Both the position numbers and the translations under genes were made by a program. From Saccharospirillum sp. (GTDB taxonomy: Bacteria; Pseudomonadota; Gammaproteobacteria; Pseudomonadales; Natronospirillaceae): 64,000 bases of DNA. Location of the stretch: assembly GCA_018402545.1 (NCBI GenBank), contig JAGYIL010000001.1, forward strand, positions 1,984,001 through 2,048,000, written 5' to 3'. Shown here in pieces: positions 47,908 through 58,881 of this stretch (position 1 is the first letter of the stretch; each line of letters opens with the position of its first letter). The notes beneath the pieces were generated by a model that searched no databases, was not told the origin of the DNA, and was given only the letters and a program-made list of their open reading frames with translations.

Positions 47908-49260
47908 TTATAGGCCGGGTACCGACGAGCCAGCAGGAATGGAGCGTTGATCCTGAATCGCCTGACGCAAGGGGATACGCATCAGCAGGATGCCTCCGGC
48001 TATGAAATAGAGCATGATCACCAACAGCGCCTGGTGACGACCAACAGCGTCGGAAATGGGGCCGAAAGTCATGCCGATAATGATGGCAAAGCGTCCGAAG
48101 GTTCCCCAAAGCCCAAACAATAAGGCTGAATCCTGCGGGTTTGCCAGCAAGCCGACGACGGCCCGGCTGGCACTCTGCGTTGCCCCCATGGCACTGCCTG
48201 CTACAAAGGCCACAACGACAAAGAGTGTGGACACGGTCATCCCGGTCAGCAAGACCAGTACATCCAGGTAATAGATGCCCAGCAAACCCAACAGCCACCA
48301 GCCAAGGGTCAGCACCAGGGTGTTTTTGGAGCCCAGAGTGTCTTCAATAAAACCAAAGCCGATTGCCCCGATCATTGACGCGATTTGCAAGGTTGCACCA
48401 ATGATCAGCAGTTCGGTGCCTCGAATGCCTATCTCTTCCTGGGCGTAGATGCCAAAGAATTTGACCACAACGGAAACACCGGCCATATAAACCATAAAGG
48501 CAATAAAAAAGCGAAACAGAACCGGGTAGTCCGCGATGATGCTGCGCATGGCCAAAAGCCGGGCGCCCGCTGCTCTAATCAGCACTGACATCCGGGCATG
48601 TTCAAACTCGGGTAGTGGCTCCGCCCGTTCCTTCACGAACAGAAAGGTGGGCAGGGCGCCCAGCCCGTAAAACAGAGCAACGACGATCATGGCCAACTGG
48701 TTCTGGTCGATATAAAGCGCAAGATTTGAATCGGCGCTTTCGGTCACTACAACGATAATAATCAACAGGCTCAGCAAGCCACCAATATAACCTATCCCCC
48801 AGCCAATCCCTGAAATACGGCCCATGTTGTCCTTGCTGGCCAGTTCTGTCAGAAAACTGGCGATGAAGCTCTCCGACAGCATCCAGGCGGTGTTGCTGCA
48901 AATCAGAAACGCCATGCCGAGCCAGACTGACCCGGGTTCAACAAAATACAGCCCTCCGGTTGCCAGCACCGACACCCAGGTGCACCAGGCCAGGTAACGC
49001 TTTTTGCGGCCGCTGTAGTCGCAGATAACGCCTACCAGCGGTGCCAGTATGATGGCCAGGCCAGTCGAAATGGCCACGCTTGCCGCCCAGAAGGTGTTCT
49101 TCAGATGGTCGAGTTCGGGCGGAACAATGTAGGAGATGAAAAAAGCACTATAGATAAAGCTGACTACGACCGTCGTGTAACTGCTGTTGGCAAAGTCATA
49201 CATGGCCCAGCCAAAGATCTCGCGCTTGCGAACCGGAGCGTGGGGAGTTGGTGTCGACAT
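47908..49260 (-). CDS. MFS transporter, UMF1/Atg22-like family
   Basis: This 450-residue transporter has about 12 membrane helices. The start IFGWAMYDFANSSYTTVV is the hallmark of the UMF1 family related to fungal vacuolar effluxer Atg22, and the loop DYSGRKKRYLAW fits the MFS A-motif region. Bacterial substrates are unknown; amino acid or peptide efflux is only an analogy. It is a single gene, divergent from htpG and convergent with DUF599. Confidence 0.87.
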   Translation of the reverse strand: MSTPTPHAPVRKREIFGWAMYDFANSSYTTVVVSFIYSAFFISYIVPPELDHLKNTFWAASVAISTGLAIILAPLVGVICDYSGRKKRYLAWCTWVSVLATGGLYFVEPGSVWLGMAFLICSNTAWMLSESFIASFLTELASKDNMGRISGIGWGIGYIGGLLSLLIIIVVVTESADSNLALYIDQNQLAMIVVALFYGLGALPTFLFVKERAEPLPEFEHARMSVLIRAAGARLLAMRSIIADYPVLFRFFIAFMVYMAGVSVVVKFFGIYAQEEIGIRGTELLIIGATLQIASMIGAIGFGFIEDTLGSKNTLVLTLGWWLLGLLGIYYLDVLVLLTGMTVSTLFVVVAFVAGSAMGATQSASRAVVGLLANPQDSALLFGLWGTFGRFAIIIGMTFGPISDAVGRHQALLVIMLYFIAGGILLMRIPLRQAIQDQRSIPAGSSVPGL

Positions 49261-49412
49261 CCTGGAGGTGCTTCCTTGTTATTGGGCTGGCGGTTGTCAC
49301 AGGCTCGACAGGTGTAACCGGGAACGCCAGCGAACCTGCCGGATTCAGTGTCAAGTGTGCACCAGTGCTGACGGCGAGGAAAGTCCGGGGTGGTAAATGA
49401 TGGGGCCAGCGC

Positions 49413-49440
49413 TTGAAATGCATCACAAGGCCCATAAATA
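49413..49440 (+). promoter_or_regulatory. Sigma-32-like heat-shock promoter of htpG
   Basis: CTTGAAA (49413-49419) and CCCATAAAT (49432-49440) are 12 bp apart, matching the heat-shock consensus CTTGAA-N13-CCCCAT within one base of spacing. The start codon of htpG is 42 bp downstream. The rest of the gap 49261-49412 shows no gene. Confidence 0.78.
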
Positions 49441-49481
49441 GAGGGAACCATTGTCTAAGTCTTTGATTTGAGGTGAATTCC

Positions 49482-51392
49482 ATGTCTGAAACCCAACAAG
49501 AAACGCTCAGTTTTCAGACAGAAGTCAAGCAACTTCTGCATTTGATGATCCACTCCCTGTACTCCAACAAGGAGATATTCCTGCGCGAGCTGATCTCCAA
49601 TGCATCCGATGCCTGCGACAAGTTGCGCTTCCAGGCATTGAAGGATGATGCTCTGCTAGCTGAAGACAGTGACCTGGCTATTCGGGTCGAGTACGACAAG
49701 GAAGCTGGCACGGTTACGCTGACCGACAACGGCATTGGAATGACCCGTGACGACGTCATCGCCAACCTGGGTACCATCGCCAAATCCGGTACGGCTGACT
49801 TTCTGAAGAATCTGACCGGTGACGAGCGTAAGGACAGTCAGTTGATCGGGCAGTTCGGGGTAGGGTTCTACTCGTCTTTCATCGTTGCCAGTGCGGTTGA
49901 CGTTTATACCCGTCGTGCCGGCACTCCGGCCGATGCCGGTGTTCACTGGCGCAGTGAAGGCGAGGGTGAGTTCAGCCTGGCCGACGTAACATTGCCGCAA
50001 CGGGGCACCCGCATAGTGTTGCACCTCAAGCCGGAGGAAACCGAGTTTGCTGACGGCTGGCGTCTGCGCAACCTGATCCGCAAATACTCGGATCACATCG
50101 CCATTCCGGTGCAGATGCTGAAAGAAAACTATGAATCGGAAGACGACGAAAACGCAGACGAGAAAGCGATAGAATGGGAAACGGTAAACAGTGCCAAGGC
50201 GCTTTGGACCCGGCCGCGCAGTGAGATCTCCGACGATGAATACAAGGAGCTCTATCGCCACATTTCGCACGATTTCGGCGACCCGTTAAGCTGGAGCCAC
50301 AATAAGGTTGAGGGCAAGCTGGACTATACCAGCCTGCTGTATATTCCGAAAAAGGCTCCCTATGACATCTGGAATCGCGAACGTATTCGCGGACTCAAGC
50401 TGTATGTGCAGCGCGTGTTCATTATGGATGACGTCGAACAGTTTCTGCCGATGTATCTGCGCTTCGCCAAGGGGATTGTTGACTCCAACGATCTGCCGCT
50501 GAACGTCAGCCGTGAAATTTTGCAAAGCGACGATGCCATCGACAGCATGCGCTCGGCTCTGACCAAACGGGTTCTGGACATGCTGGCCAAGCTGGCCAAG
50601 AAGGACCCCGAAGGCTACCAGACTTTCTGGGACGAGTTTGGCCAGGTATTGAAGGAAGGACCGGCGGAAGACGCCGCCAATAACGACAAGATTGCCAAGT
50701 TGTTGCGCTTTGCCACGACTCATACCGGCGAAGCCGCCCAGACTCAATCGCTGGACGACTACGTTAGCCGGATGAAAGAAGGGCAGGATAAGATTTATTA
50801 CGTGGCTGCCGACAGTCATCAGACTGCCAAGAACAGCCCGCACCTCGAAGTGTTCCGCAAAAAAGGCATCGAAGTGCTGCTGATGAGCGACCGGATCGAC
50901 GAATGGCTGATGGGTTACCTGCGTGAATTCGACGGCAAGTCGCTGGTCGATGTGGCGCGCGGTGGACTTGATCTGAGCGGTGTCGAAACCGAAGAAGAAA
51001 AAGAAGCCCAGCAAAAAGCCAACGACGATCATAAGCCGTTGCTGGAACGTCTGAAGGCACTGCTCGCCGATGATGTGGAAGAAGTCCGTATGACGCATCG
51101 CCTGGTTGAGTCACCGGCCTGCATCGTGGTTGGCGATAACGACATGGGTGCGCAGATGCGCCGTATCATGGAGGCCGCCGGTCAGGCGGTGCCAGAAACC
51201 AAGCCGATTTTCGAACTGAATCCGGAACATCCTCTGGTCCAGCGGCTTGAGCAGGAAGCCAGTGAAGACCGCTTTGCCGATCTGGCCAACATTCTGCTCG
51301 AGCAGGCTCGATTGGCAGAAGGCTCCCACCCCAAGGATGCCGCCGGGTTCGTGGGCCGGTTGAATAAACTACTGCTGGATCTTTCCCGCTAG
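49482..51392 (+). CDS. htpG: Hsp90 chaperone HtpG
   Basis: The 636-residue protein has the GHKL ATPase domain ([32 protein letters not shown]), then middle and C-terminal dimerisation domains. This matches bacterial Hsp90 (E. coli 624 residues). It remodels client proteins with DnaK in the cytosol. GAGGTG sits 7 nt before the ATG at 49482; three upstream in-frame codons are less likely. Heat-shock control is supported by the sigma-32-like promoter. Confidence 0.97.
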   Translation: MSETQQETLSFQTEVKQLLHLMIHSLYSNKEIFLRELISNASDACDKLRFQALKDDALLAEDSDLAIRVEYDKEAGTVTLTDNGIGMTRDDVIANLGTIAKSGTADFLKNLTGDERKDSQLIGQFGVGFYSSFIVASAVDVYTRRAGTPADAGVHWRSEGEGEFSLADVTLPQRGTRIVLHLKPEETEFADGWRLRNLIRKYSDHIAIPVQMLKENYESEDDENADEKAIEWETVNSAKALWTRPRSEISDDEYKELYRHISHDFGDPLSWSHNKVEGKLDYTSLLYIPKKAPYDIWNRERIRGLKLYVQRVFIMDDVEQFLPMYLRFAKGIVDSNDLPLNVSREILQSDDAIDSMRSALTKRVLDMLAKLAKKDPEGYQTFWDEFGQVLKEGPAEDAANNDKIAKLLRFATTHTGEAAQTQSLDDYVSRMKEGQDKIYYVAADSHQTAKNSPHLEVFRKKGIEVLLMSDRIDEWLMGYLREFDGKSLVDVARGGLDLSGVETEEEKEAQQKANDDHKPLLERLKALLADDVEEVRMTHRLVESPACIVVGDNDMGAQMRRIMEAAGQAVPETKPIFELNPEHPLVQRLEQEASEDRFADLANILLEQARLAEGSHPKDAAGFVGRLNKLLLDLSR

Positions 51393-51423
51393 GCGACGTG
51401 CCTTAATCCCATAGGCTGACTCA

Positions 51424-51476
51424 GGATTCATTTTTTGAATCCAAAACCCGCAACGGGCCACACTGTGGCCCGTTGC
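51424..51476 (+). terminator. Tandem hairpins after htpG
   Basis: First stem GGATTCA (51424-51430)/TGAATCC (51436-51442) with a T-rich loop. Second stem GCAACGGGCCAC (51450-51461)/GTGGCCCGTTGC (51465-51476) is 12 bp and perfect. No long T run follows. Confidence 0.6.
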
Positions 51477-51538
51477 TTGGTGTCGGCACCGGTAGAATTC
51501 AGTACAATGCCGGTTAATTTCAATTCTGGAGTAACGAA

Positions 51539-52099
51539 ATGACCTTCAAGAACTGGCTCGCAGCATGTGCCGTTTTGATGCCATTGGCCGCCCAGGCGGG
51601 TGGTTCGCTGGACATCGCTTTATCCAACACCTCGGTCAGGCTGGAACATGAGGCAGTCCGGGTAGGCTCCGGTGCTCACATCACTACCGGCCTTGCCTAC
51701 AGCGAAGACAACCAGGCCTATGCCTTCAGTGCAGGTTTTAACGCGGTTGATGCCACCATGGCGAATCGTGAACTCATCGGCGGCATCGGCTTCAAAGGCT
51801 TTCTGTTCGATGCCGGTGAACCGGGCTTTGCCTTGGGTGTCGGTGGCTTTTTGCGCTGGCAACCCGATTTCATGAACGGTCTGGGTACCGAAGCACAGCT
51901 GTATTACGCACCCGACATTCTCAGTTTTGGTGATGTGGTAGCCTTTCAGGAAGTTATCGCTCGGGTTACCTACAAAGTGCTGCCGCAGGCGCGCGTCTTT
52001 GTCGGCTGGCATGACATCGCCGGTTACTATTACGACACCTCTGGCGGCCCTAGCCGCGTAGACAACACCTTCAATCTCGGTTTCCGGATGAATTACTGA
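51539..52099 (+). CDS. YfaZ-family outer-membrane protein
   Basis: The 186-residue precursor has a signal peptide cleaved after AQA (residue 20). The mature part is made of alternating beta strands and ends in an aromatic residue (GFRMNY), as expected for a small outer-membrane barrel. Glycine-rich strands such as ELIGGIGFKGFLFD resemble the YfaZ family. The role is unknown. It is followed 3 bp later by the DUF6586-like gene. Confidence 0.8.
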   Translation: MTFKNWLAACAVLMPLAAQAGGSLDIALSNTSVRLEHEAVRVGSGAHITTGLAYSEDNQAYAFSAGFNAVDATMANRELIGGIGFKGFLFDAGEPGFALGVGGFLRWQPDFMNGLGTEAQLYYAPDILSFGDVVAFQEVIARVTYKVLPQARVFVGWHDIAGYYYDTSGGPSRVDNTFNLGFRMNY

Positions 52100-52102
52100 G
52101 CC

Positions 52103-52582
52103 ATGAACCGTCGCGGTCTGACCAACGCCTTGCTTTATCAGGCGAGGCTGATGCTGGCATTGGCGGAGCAGGAGGCTCTGCCAGCGCAACGTCAGGCCTG
52201 TGCCTCTTCATTTGAAGTACTGGCTCACCGTGCCTGGGTTGCGGCTCTGTGTGAAACGGCTGAGTCTTATGGTGTGTCACTGGCACCGGAAACACCCCTC
52301 AGTGACCTGTTGGACACCTGGCGTGAAAGACGCCCTGATGCCTGGGAGCTGAATGCGGTGCGATCAGGCCTCGGGCAGTCCGGTCACTGGATGCAACAAC
52401 TGCATCGCAACCTGACCCATTGGCCGGCGGGTGTGATACCGGAAGGCGTCAAAAAAGCCGATCCAAACCGCATAGCGCTGGTCTCTGACGATAACCAAGA
52501 ACCTACAAATCATTACCGCAGAATCCTGACCGAGCTGCAACAATGGGTCGATGACGTGAGAGCACAAGGCGACCACAGTTAA
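52103..52582 (+). CDS. DUF6586-like cytoplasmic protein
   Basis: The 159-residue, mostly helical protein begins RRGLTNALLYQARLMLALAE, which resembles the DUF6586 family known from pseudomonads, where it sits beside topA. Here it follows the YfaZ gene by 3 bp and precedes a small acidic protein, so the three may be one operon. No catalytic motif is visible and the function is unknown. Confidence 0.68.
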   Translation: MNRRGLTNALLYQARLMLALAEQEALPAQRQACASSFEVLAHRAWVAALCETAESYGVSLAPETPLSDLLDTWRERRPDAWELNAVRSGLGQSGHWMQQLHRNLTHWPAGVIPEGVKKADPNRIALVSDDNQEPTNHYRRILTELQQWVDDVRAQGDHS

Positions 52583-52660
52583 TAACGAACCGGTTTGGCT
52601 GACCCCCTGAGCCGCAGCGGCCAAAGTCGGGTTTTGCCTAATGTTGAAACTAAGGGCCAT

Positions 52661-52891
52661 ATGTACTGGGAAATTATCGAGCTAGCCAACGGCGAAGTGG
52701 CATTACGCCGGGCCGATTCCAATGACGATCCGTTGCTGGTCATCCGCTTTTCGGATGAAGCCAAGGAGCGCCTGAAAGAGCAGCGCCTGGACGTTGCCCG
52801 CGCCATGATTTCTGCCGGCGTACAGGTGGCAACGGAAATCGAGTCCGGCGAAGAAACCGAAGACATGGACGAGGAGATGATCGTCCACTAG
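52661..52891 (+). CDS. Small acidic protein of unknown function
   Basis: The frame is open from 52595, but the ATG at 52661 (AAGGG 4 nt upstream) yields a 76-residue protein starting MYWEIIELANGEVALRRAD, as in pseudomonad relatives I remember next to DUF6586 genes. It is beta-rich at first, helical in the middle, and ends in an acidic tail (EETEDMDEEM). It lies 78 bp after the DUF6586 gene. Function unknown. Confidence 0.75.
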   Translation: MYWEIIELANGEVALRRADSNDDPLLVIRFSDEAKERLKEQRLDVARAMISAGVQVATEIESGEETEDMDEEMIVH

Positions 52892-53004
52892 CCTTGGCTG
52901 TACAGGGTGGCAATGGCCGCTCATTGTCTTCACCAATGGTGTAACACCTTCCGGTTAAACCCCAATGTTAAACCCTCCAGGATCCCTGTCTCTGATTCAC
53001 TCCA

Positions 53005-53640
53005 CTACTGGTATTCTCGGTACCAGCGCCTGACGGCGGCTACATACTGTTGAGTTTCAGGGTAGGGGGGAATGCCCTGGTAGCGGGCCACGGCGGTTTC
53101 CCCTGCATTGTAGGCCGCCAGGGCCAGATCAAGATCGCGATAGCGCTGCATCAGATACTTGAGATGGGCGGCACCGGCGTGAATGTTCTCTCGCGGGTCG
53201 GTGATGTTGCGCACCCGGTACTGGGCTGCTGTTGCCGGCATCAACTGCATCAGGCCCATGGCGCCCTTGTGCGAACGCGCATTGACCTGAAAATTGGATT
53301 CCTGCCGGATAACCGCACGAATGAGATTCGCATCCAGTTGATACTGACTGGCGGCTGTATTGATATGTTGTTCAATCTCGGCCCGGCCCCGAAGTCCGTC
53401 CGGGTCTCTGAGCCGCTGGCCGGCATGGCGCGCATTCAATCCACTGTGTTCCAGAACGTAACCGGGCAGGGATACCGGCCGGTTGGTGACTACGCGTTCG
53501 CCGGAAGGCGTCAGGTAGATGTACAGATCGGCTGCGGCAGCAGGCAACGATGTCAGCCAACAGATAACCAGTTTCAGGAGCCATCTGTTCGGCAAGACAG
53601 TAGGGCGCACAATCAGGGCGTTCAGTCTGGTTTGACGCAA
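53005..53640 (-). CDS. Secreted lytic transglycosylase (SLT domain)
   Basis: The 211-residue precursor has a signal peptide (to about residue 37) and an N-terminal DUF4124-like strand pair (LYIYLTPSGERVVTNRP). The SLT domain has catalytic E114 in IRQESNF, SHKGAMGLMQLMP and AAYNAGE. It should cleave glycan strands of peptidoglycan in the periplasm. It is smaller than Slt at 15.7 kb and lacks the helical superstructure. It lies 17 bp after roxA, in the same direction. Confidence 0.9.
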   Translation of the reverse strand: MRQTRLNALIVRPTVLPNRWLLKLVICWLTSLPAAAADLYIYLTPSGERVVTNRPVSLPGYVLEHSGLNARHAGQRLRDPDGLRGRAEIEQHINTAASQYQLDANLIRAVIRQESNFQVNARSHKGAMGLMQLMPATAAQYRVRNITDPRENIHAGAAHLKYLMQRYRDLDLALAAYNAGETAVARYQGIPPYPETQQYVAAVRRWYREYQ

Positions 53641-53657
53641 GGGTTACTGCTCCCGCG

Positions 53658-54782
53658 TTATTCGTCGTCGAAATAGAAGGCGTCGTGGCCGACCAGTGAT
53701 GTCAGTATAGACAACCGAGCAGCATCGTCCTGGCTGCCAAGATCCGAAGCGCTGATGCGCTTTTGCTCGCACAGCCAGCGTAACCCCTCGGCGGGTAGAT
53801 TGGTGTCTATCGCTTCACCATCTAAAAAGAGCGTTCCGGGCTGATAGGCGAGCCTGACGGCGGCATTACGGATCAGTGGTTGCCGTTGTAGCTGGCAGGC
53901 AATATCGGCTTTGCTCAGTGAGGGCTCTTCAAGCGGGGCGTCACCGTATTTGGGCTGGGTCATGTAGCTGCCGAACCACCGGGCCATGGCATCCCGGTCC
54001 TGAGCCAGGCTTTGCAGCATGGTTTGAATGCGGTCCACATCGGCGGTGGTAATGCGGTGGCTGTCGTCGCGGGCGTCCAGATCTGCGTCCTGGTAGCGGT
54101 CAAAATCCGAGCTGTTATTGGCAAGGAACTGGGCAAAGTCGACCAGTGTTTCCGCCTGACTGGGTGCTCGAAAGCCTATAGAGTAGGTGATGCAGTCTCT
54201 GCTCAGCGCTTCTCCCCAGTGGGCGATTCCCGGCGGCACGTAGAGCATGTCGCCCGGTTTCAGAACCCAGCGCTCCTGTTCGTCAAAGTTGGCGAGTATG
54301 CTCAAGTCGGTGTCGTCACGGCGATCATCTTCTTCGGTACAGGATTGGCCGATGCGCCATTCCCGCTCTCCTGCAACCTGAATCAGAAACACATCGTAGT
54401 GATCAAAATGCGGCCCGACGCCACCGCCGGGGACGGCATAGGAGACCATGATGTCATCCATCCGCCAGGCGGGTATGAAACTGAAGGCATCAAACAGCGC
54501 CGCTATTTCGGGCACCCAGTGATCGACGGCCTGAACCAGCAGCGTCCAGTCTCTTTCCGGCAGTTGGGCGAAATCTTCTTCGAAGAAGGGACCGTGACGC
54601 AGTGTCCAGTCGTTGGCCGTTACCAGACGGGATTCGACATCCGGTTCGGTAGCCAGACCAGCCAGCTCATCGCCACTGATTCCGGGCAGGCCATCGGGGA
54701 AGGCCTGGCGTACCAGGTAGGGAGTTTTTTGCCAGTACTGGCTCAGAAATTCCTGGCCATTTAGGCCGCCGAGCAAATCCAT
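53658..54782 (-). CDS. roxA: Ribosomal protein uL16 arginine 3-hydroxylase RoxA (YcfD)
   Basis: The 374-residue JmjC-type 2-oxoglutarate/Fe(II) oxygenase has the iron ligands H125 and D127 (GPHFDHYD) and H188 (PPGIAHWG), the same spacing as E. coli YcfD (H125, D127, H187). SVPGGGVGPH-type and SVGFRAPS-type segments also match (here VPGGGVGPH, SIGFRAPS). It hydroxylates an arginine of ribosomal protein uL16. AGGTG precedes the ATG at 54782; the frame is open to 54902, but that part has no homology. It follows purB, as in enterics. Confidence 0.93.
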   Translation of the reverse strand: MDLLGGLNGQEFLSQYWQKTPYLVRQAFPDGLPGISGDELAGLATEPDVESRLVTANDWTLRHGPFFEEDFAQLPERDWTLLVQAVDHWVPEIAALFDAFSFIPAWRMDDIMVSYAVPGGGVGPHFDHYDVFLIQVAGEREWRIGQSCTEEDDRRDDTDLSILANFDEQERWVLKPGDMLYVPPGIAHWGEALSRDCITYSIGFRAPSQAETLVDFAQFLANNSSDFDRYQDADLDARDDSHRITTADVDRIQTMLQSLAQDRDAMARWFGSYMTQPKYGDAPLEEPSLSKADIACQLQRQPLIRNAAVRLAYQPGTLFLDGEAIDTNLPAEGLRWLCEQKRISASDLGSQDDAARLSILTSLVGHDAFYFDDE

Positions 54783-54901
54783 GAGTGTCACCTGAGTCGG
54801 AGTAGTATGGAGCAGCAACTGCACAGTCAGTTTTGCAGCAAACCAGCGATAGTACAAGGCGGGTGAGTCGGGCAGATTGTCATCTGCCCGACCGGGGGGC
54901 A

Positions 54902-56377
<1,476 letters not shown>

Positions 56378-57001
56378 CTATATCCTCGCGATTAACTGTT
56401 CAGCGGTGTCGTGCAGTTTTGAACGCTTCACCACGATATGCCAGCGGCGGCCGCCCAACTGATGCCAAAGGTGGGCGCTGCGTATGCCGAACAGTAACGC
56501 GGCTCTTACCTGTTCAGCGATGTTGGGGTTTTGCAGATAGCTTGGGTTGCCCATAACGCGGATTCGAAAGTCCAGTTTGCTCACGCTTTGCTGATAGCTA
56601 TTGGCAACGGCTGCAACCACGGATTCATGCAGTGGATCATCGAAATAGCGGCATTGCTCCACCGCGCGCGTCAGGTGCTGGCTGAGTGCTTCCATCAGAT
56701 CGTCCCGCGCCGCGAGTTTGCGCTGGGCATGCAGGATACCCATGGCGTAACGCAGCACGTCGGGAGACATCCCCTTGCCACGTTTGGCCAGCACTTCCTT
56801 CAATCCTGTCAGTCCGGTTTTAACACCCGATGCGCCACCATACACGTCTTCAACCGAGCTGGGGTTGAGGTTGAGAACGGTGCGGATGGTTTGTTCCAGC
56901 CGTTCGCGCTCAAGGCTGCCCTGGCGAGCCAGTTGCTCGACCATCAGGGCAGATTGAAAAACGCCGGCTAGGGCCAGAACCTGATTGCTAAAGTGACTCA
57001 T
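56378..57001 (-). CDS. hflD: High-frequency-of-lysogenisation protein HflD
   Basis: This 207-residue helical protein, the same size as E. coli HflD (213), is placed between mnmA and purB as there. Shared segments include ALAGVFQSALMVEQLA and the VYGG and RYAMGILHAQRKL elements. In E. coli it is a peripheral membrane protein that affects lambda CII; its normal role is unclear. The gap to purB is 99 bp. Confidence 0.92.
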   Translation of the reverse strand: MSHFSNQVLALAGVFQSALMVEQLARQGSLERERLEQTIRTVLNLNPSSVEDVYGGASGVKTGLTGLKEVLAKRGKGMSPDVLRYAMGILHAQRKLAARDDLMEALSQHLTRAVEQCRYFDDPLHESVVAAVANSYQQSVSKLDFRIRVMGNPSYLQNPNIAEQVRAALLFGIRSAHLWHQLGGRRWHIVVKRSKLHDTAEQLIARI

Positions 57002-57085
57002 TAACTTCCTTAATGCCTTTTATTTCAAAGGGATAGATAGCTTTATTAATGTCTATTCTGATTGAAACGAACATCGGGCATTGGC

Positions 57086-58177
57086 TCACCAGGTGCGCTC
57101 GATCACACCACCACCGAGACAAACCTCACCCTGATAAAACACGGCTGACTGGCCGGGAGTGATTGCCCGTTGGGGCTGCTCAAACTCAACTTCATAGCCC
57201 GTGTCGGTGGCCATTATCCGGCATGCCTGATCCGGCTGCCGGTAGCGGTGCTTGCACATCAGTGTCGCAGGCAAGGTTGGCGGGGTTCCGGCCACCCAGT
57301 ATACGGAAGACAAGGCCAGCGATTGGGTGAACAGTGCCGGGTTGTCTGTGCCCTGTACTACGGTTAGAACGTTTCGCTCCAGGTCTTTGCCGGCGACGAA
57401 CCAGGGGGCTTCGGGATGGTTGCGCGTACCGCCTATTCCAAGCCCCTGGCGCTGACCGATGGTGTAGTACATCAGCCCCTGGTGCTCGCCGATCACCTCG
57501 CCGCTGTCGGTTTCAATGGTTCCCGGGCGAGCAGGCAGGTATTGCTTCAGAAAGTCGCTGAAGCGGCGCTCGCCGATAAAGCATATACCGGTACTGTCTT
57601 TCTTGCGGGCTGTCGCCAGCTGGTACTTTTCGGCGATACGGCGTACTTCCGGTTTTTCAAGCTCACCGACCGGGAACAGGGTTTTGGCAAATTCTTCGTG
57701 GCCGACAGCGTGCAGGAAATAGGACTGGTCTTTATTGGCATCCAGGCCGCGCAACAGCTGGGTGCCCTCATCTGTGTTGCGGGTTCGGGTGTAGTGCCCG
57801 GTGGCGATTTTGTCGGCGCCGAGCGTCAGGGCATAGTCGAGAAAGGCTTTGAACTTGATCTCCCGGTTGCACAGGATATCCGGGTTGGGGGTTCTTCCGG
57901 CCTGGTATTCTTCCAGAAAATGTTCAAATACATGATCCCAGTACTCGGCGGCAAAATTAGCCTTGTGCAGGTGAATGCCCAGCCGGTCGCTGACGGCCTG
58001 AGCATCGGCGAGGTCTTCTTTGGCGGTGCAGTATTCAGTACCGTCGTCTTCATCCCAGTTTTTCATGAACAGGCCTTCGACCTGGTAACCGGCCTCCAGC
58101 AGCAATGCCGCCGTTACAGAAGAGTCGACACCGCCGGACATCCCGACGATGACTTTGGTTGAGGCAGCTGTGGTCAT
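57086..58177 (-). CDS. mnmA: tRNA-specific 2-thiouridylase MnmA
   Basis: The 363-residue enzyme makes the 2-thiouridine at position 34 of Lys, Glu and Gln tRNAs. It has the PP-loop GMSGGVDSS (12-20), catalytic C103 (ILCNREIKF) and the persulfide cysteine C199 (STGICFIG), numbered almost as in E. coli (C102, C199). The ATG at 58177 is preferred over an upstream TTG at 58201 that would overlap nudJ. It is 4 bp from the nudJ stop. Confidence 0.97.
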   Translation of the reverse strand: MTTAASTKVIVGMSGGVDSSVTAALLLEAGYQVEGLFMKNWDEDDGTEYCTAKEDLADAQAVSDRLGIHLHKANFAAEYWDHVFEHFLEEYQAGRTPNPDILCNREIKFKAFLDYALTLGADKIATGHYTRTRNTDEGTQLLRGLDANKDQSYFLHAVGHEEFAKTLFPVGELEKPEVRRIAEKYQLATARKKDSTGICFIGERRFSDFLKQYLPARPGTIETDSGEVIGEHQGLMYYTIGQRQGLGIGGTRNHPEAPWFVAGKDLERNVLTVVQGTDNPALFTQSLALSSVYWVAGTPPTLPATLMCKHRYRQPDQACRIMATDTGYEVEFEQPQRAITPGQSAVFYQGEVCLGGGVIERTW

Positions 58178-58181
58178 GGGG

Positions 58182-58652
58182 TTAAAGGCTCCCGGGGGCA
58201 ATCATGGGGTGAATGAGTGACAGTGGGTACCGCTGTCCGGCCTGGTAATCGGCCAGTGCCTGGCTGACCAGAGCGCTACGCAGCGGGTATTGACCGGCAA
58301 GCAGCTGTTCCAGAGGCAGCCAGTCTACGGCCAGAATATCGTTGTCGCGCAGGCTGTTTTCAACCCACTCAGGCTGATCGGCAGTAAAACAAACGCGCAA
58401 ATAATGAATGCCGGTAGTGGGGTGCACGGATTGGTAGATGCCAACCAGAGCGGTCAGACGCACCTGGTACTGAGTTTCTTCCAGCGTTTCCCGGCGTGCG
58501 GCATCCAGAAGAGATTCTCCCGGTTCGACATGACCGGCAGGCTGGTTCCATCCATTTATACCGTTATCTATTTCATTGACCATCAATATGCGCTGGTTTT
58601 CTTCTACAATAACGGCTGTTGTGAGATGGGGCATTTCAGGTGCAGCAGCCAT
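58182..58652 (-). CDS. nudJ: Nudix hydrolase NudJ (YmfB)
   Basis: The 156-residue Nudix protein has the box GHVEPGE-x7-RETLEET with only the final glycine replaced (GQ position holds Q). Position before mnmA matches E. coli nudJ (ymfB), a phosphatase of thiamine and nucleoside pyrophosphates. The ATG at 58652 has AGGAG 6 nt upstream and gives the normal length; the frame extends to 58775 without homology. Its stop is 4 bp before the mnmA start. Confidence 0.92.
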   Translation of the reverse strand: MAAAPEMPHLTTAVIVEENQRILMVNEIDNGINGWNQPAGHVEPGESLLDAARRETLEETQYQVRLTALVGIYQSVHPTTGIHYLRVCFTADQPEWVENSLRDNDILAVDWLPLEQLLAGQYPLRSALVSQALADYQAGQRYPLSLIHPMIAPGSL

Positions 58653-58881
58653 GTTGTCTCCTGTAGCGGCAGGGTAAATGAGGGCGTTTGTCAGCGCCGC
58701 GGTGTTGCAACGAACAGGAACAAGGTACGCTTTAGTGTCTGGACACTGTTCGTATCCGTCACAAGTCTTTTGCATTCCAACCAGAGCGTTGGCAGCCTAC
58801 TGGACGTAAAATGAATCATAACAAGAGCGTTACACTGACGTCTGCTGCGCTCATACGCGAACCGAGATTAAGGAACCCGGC

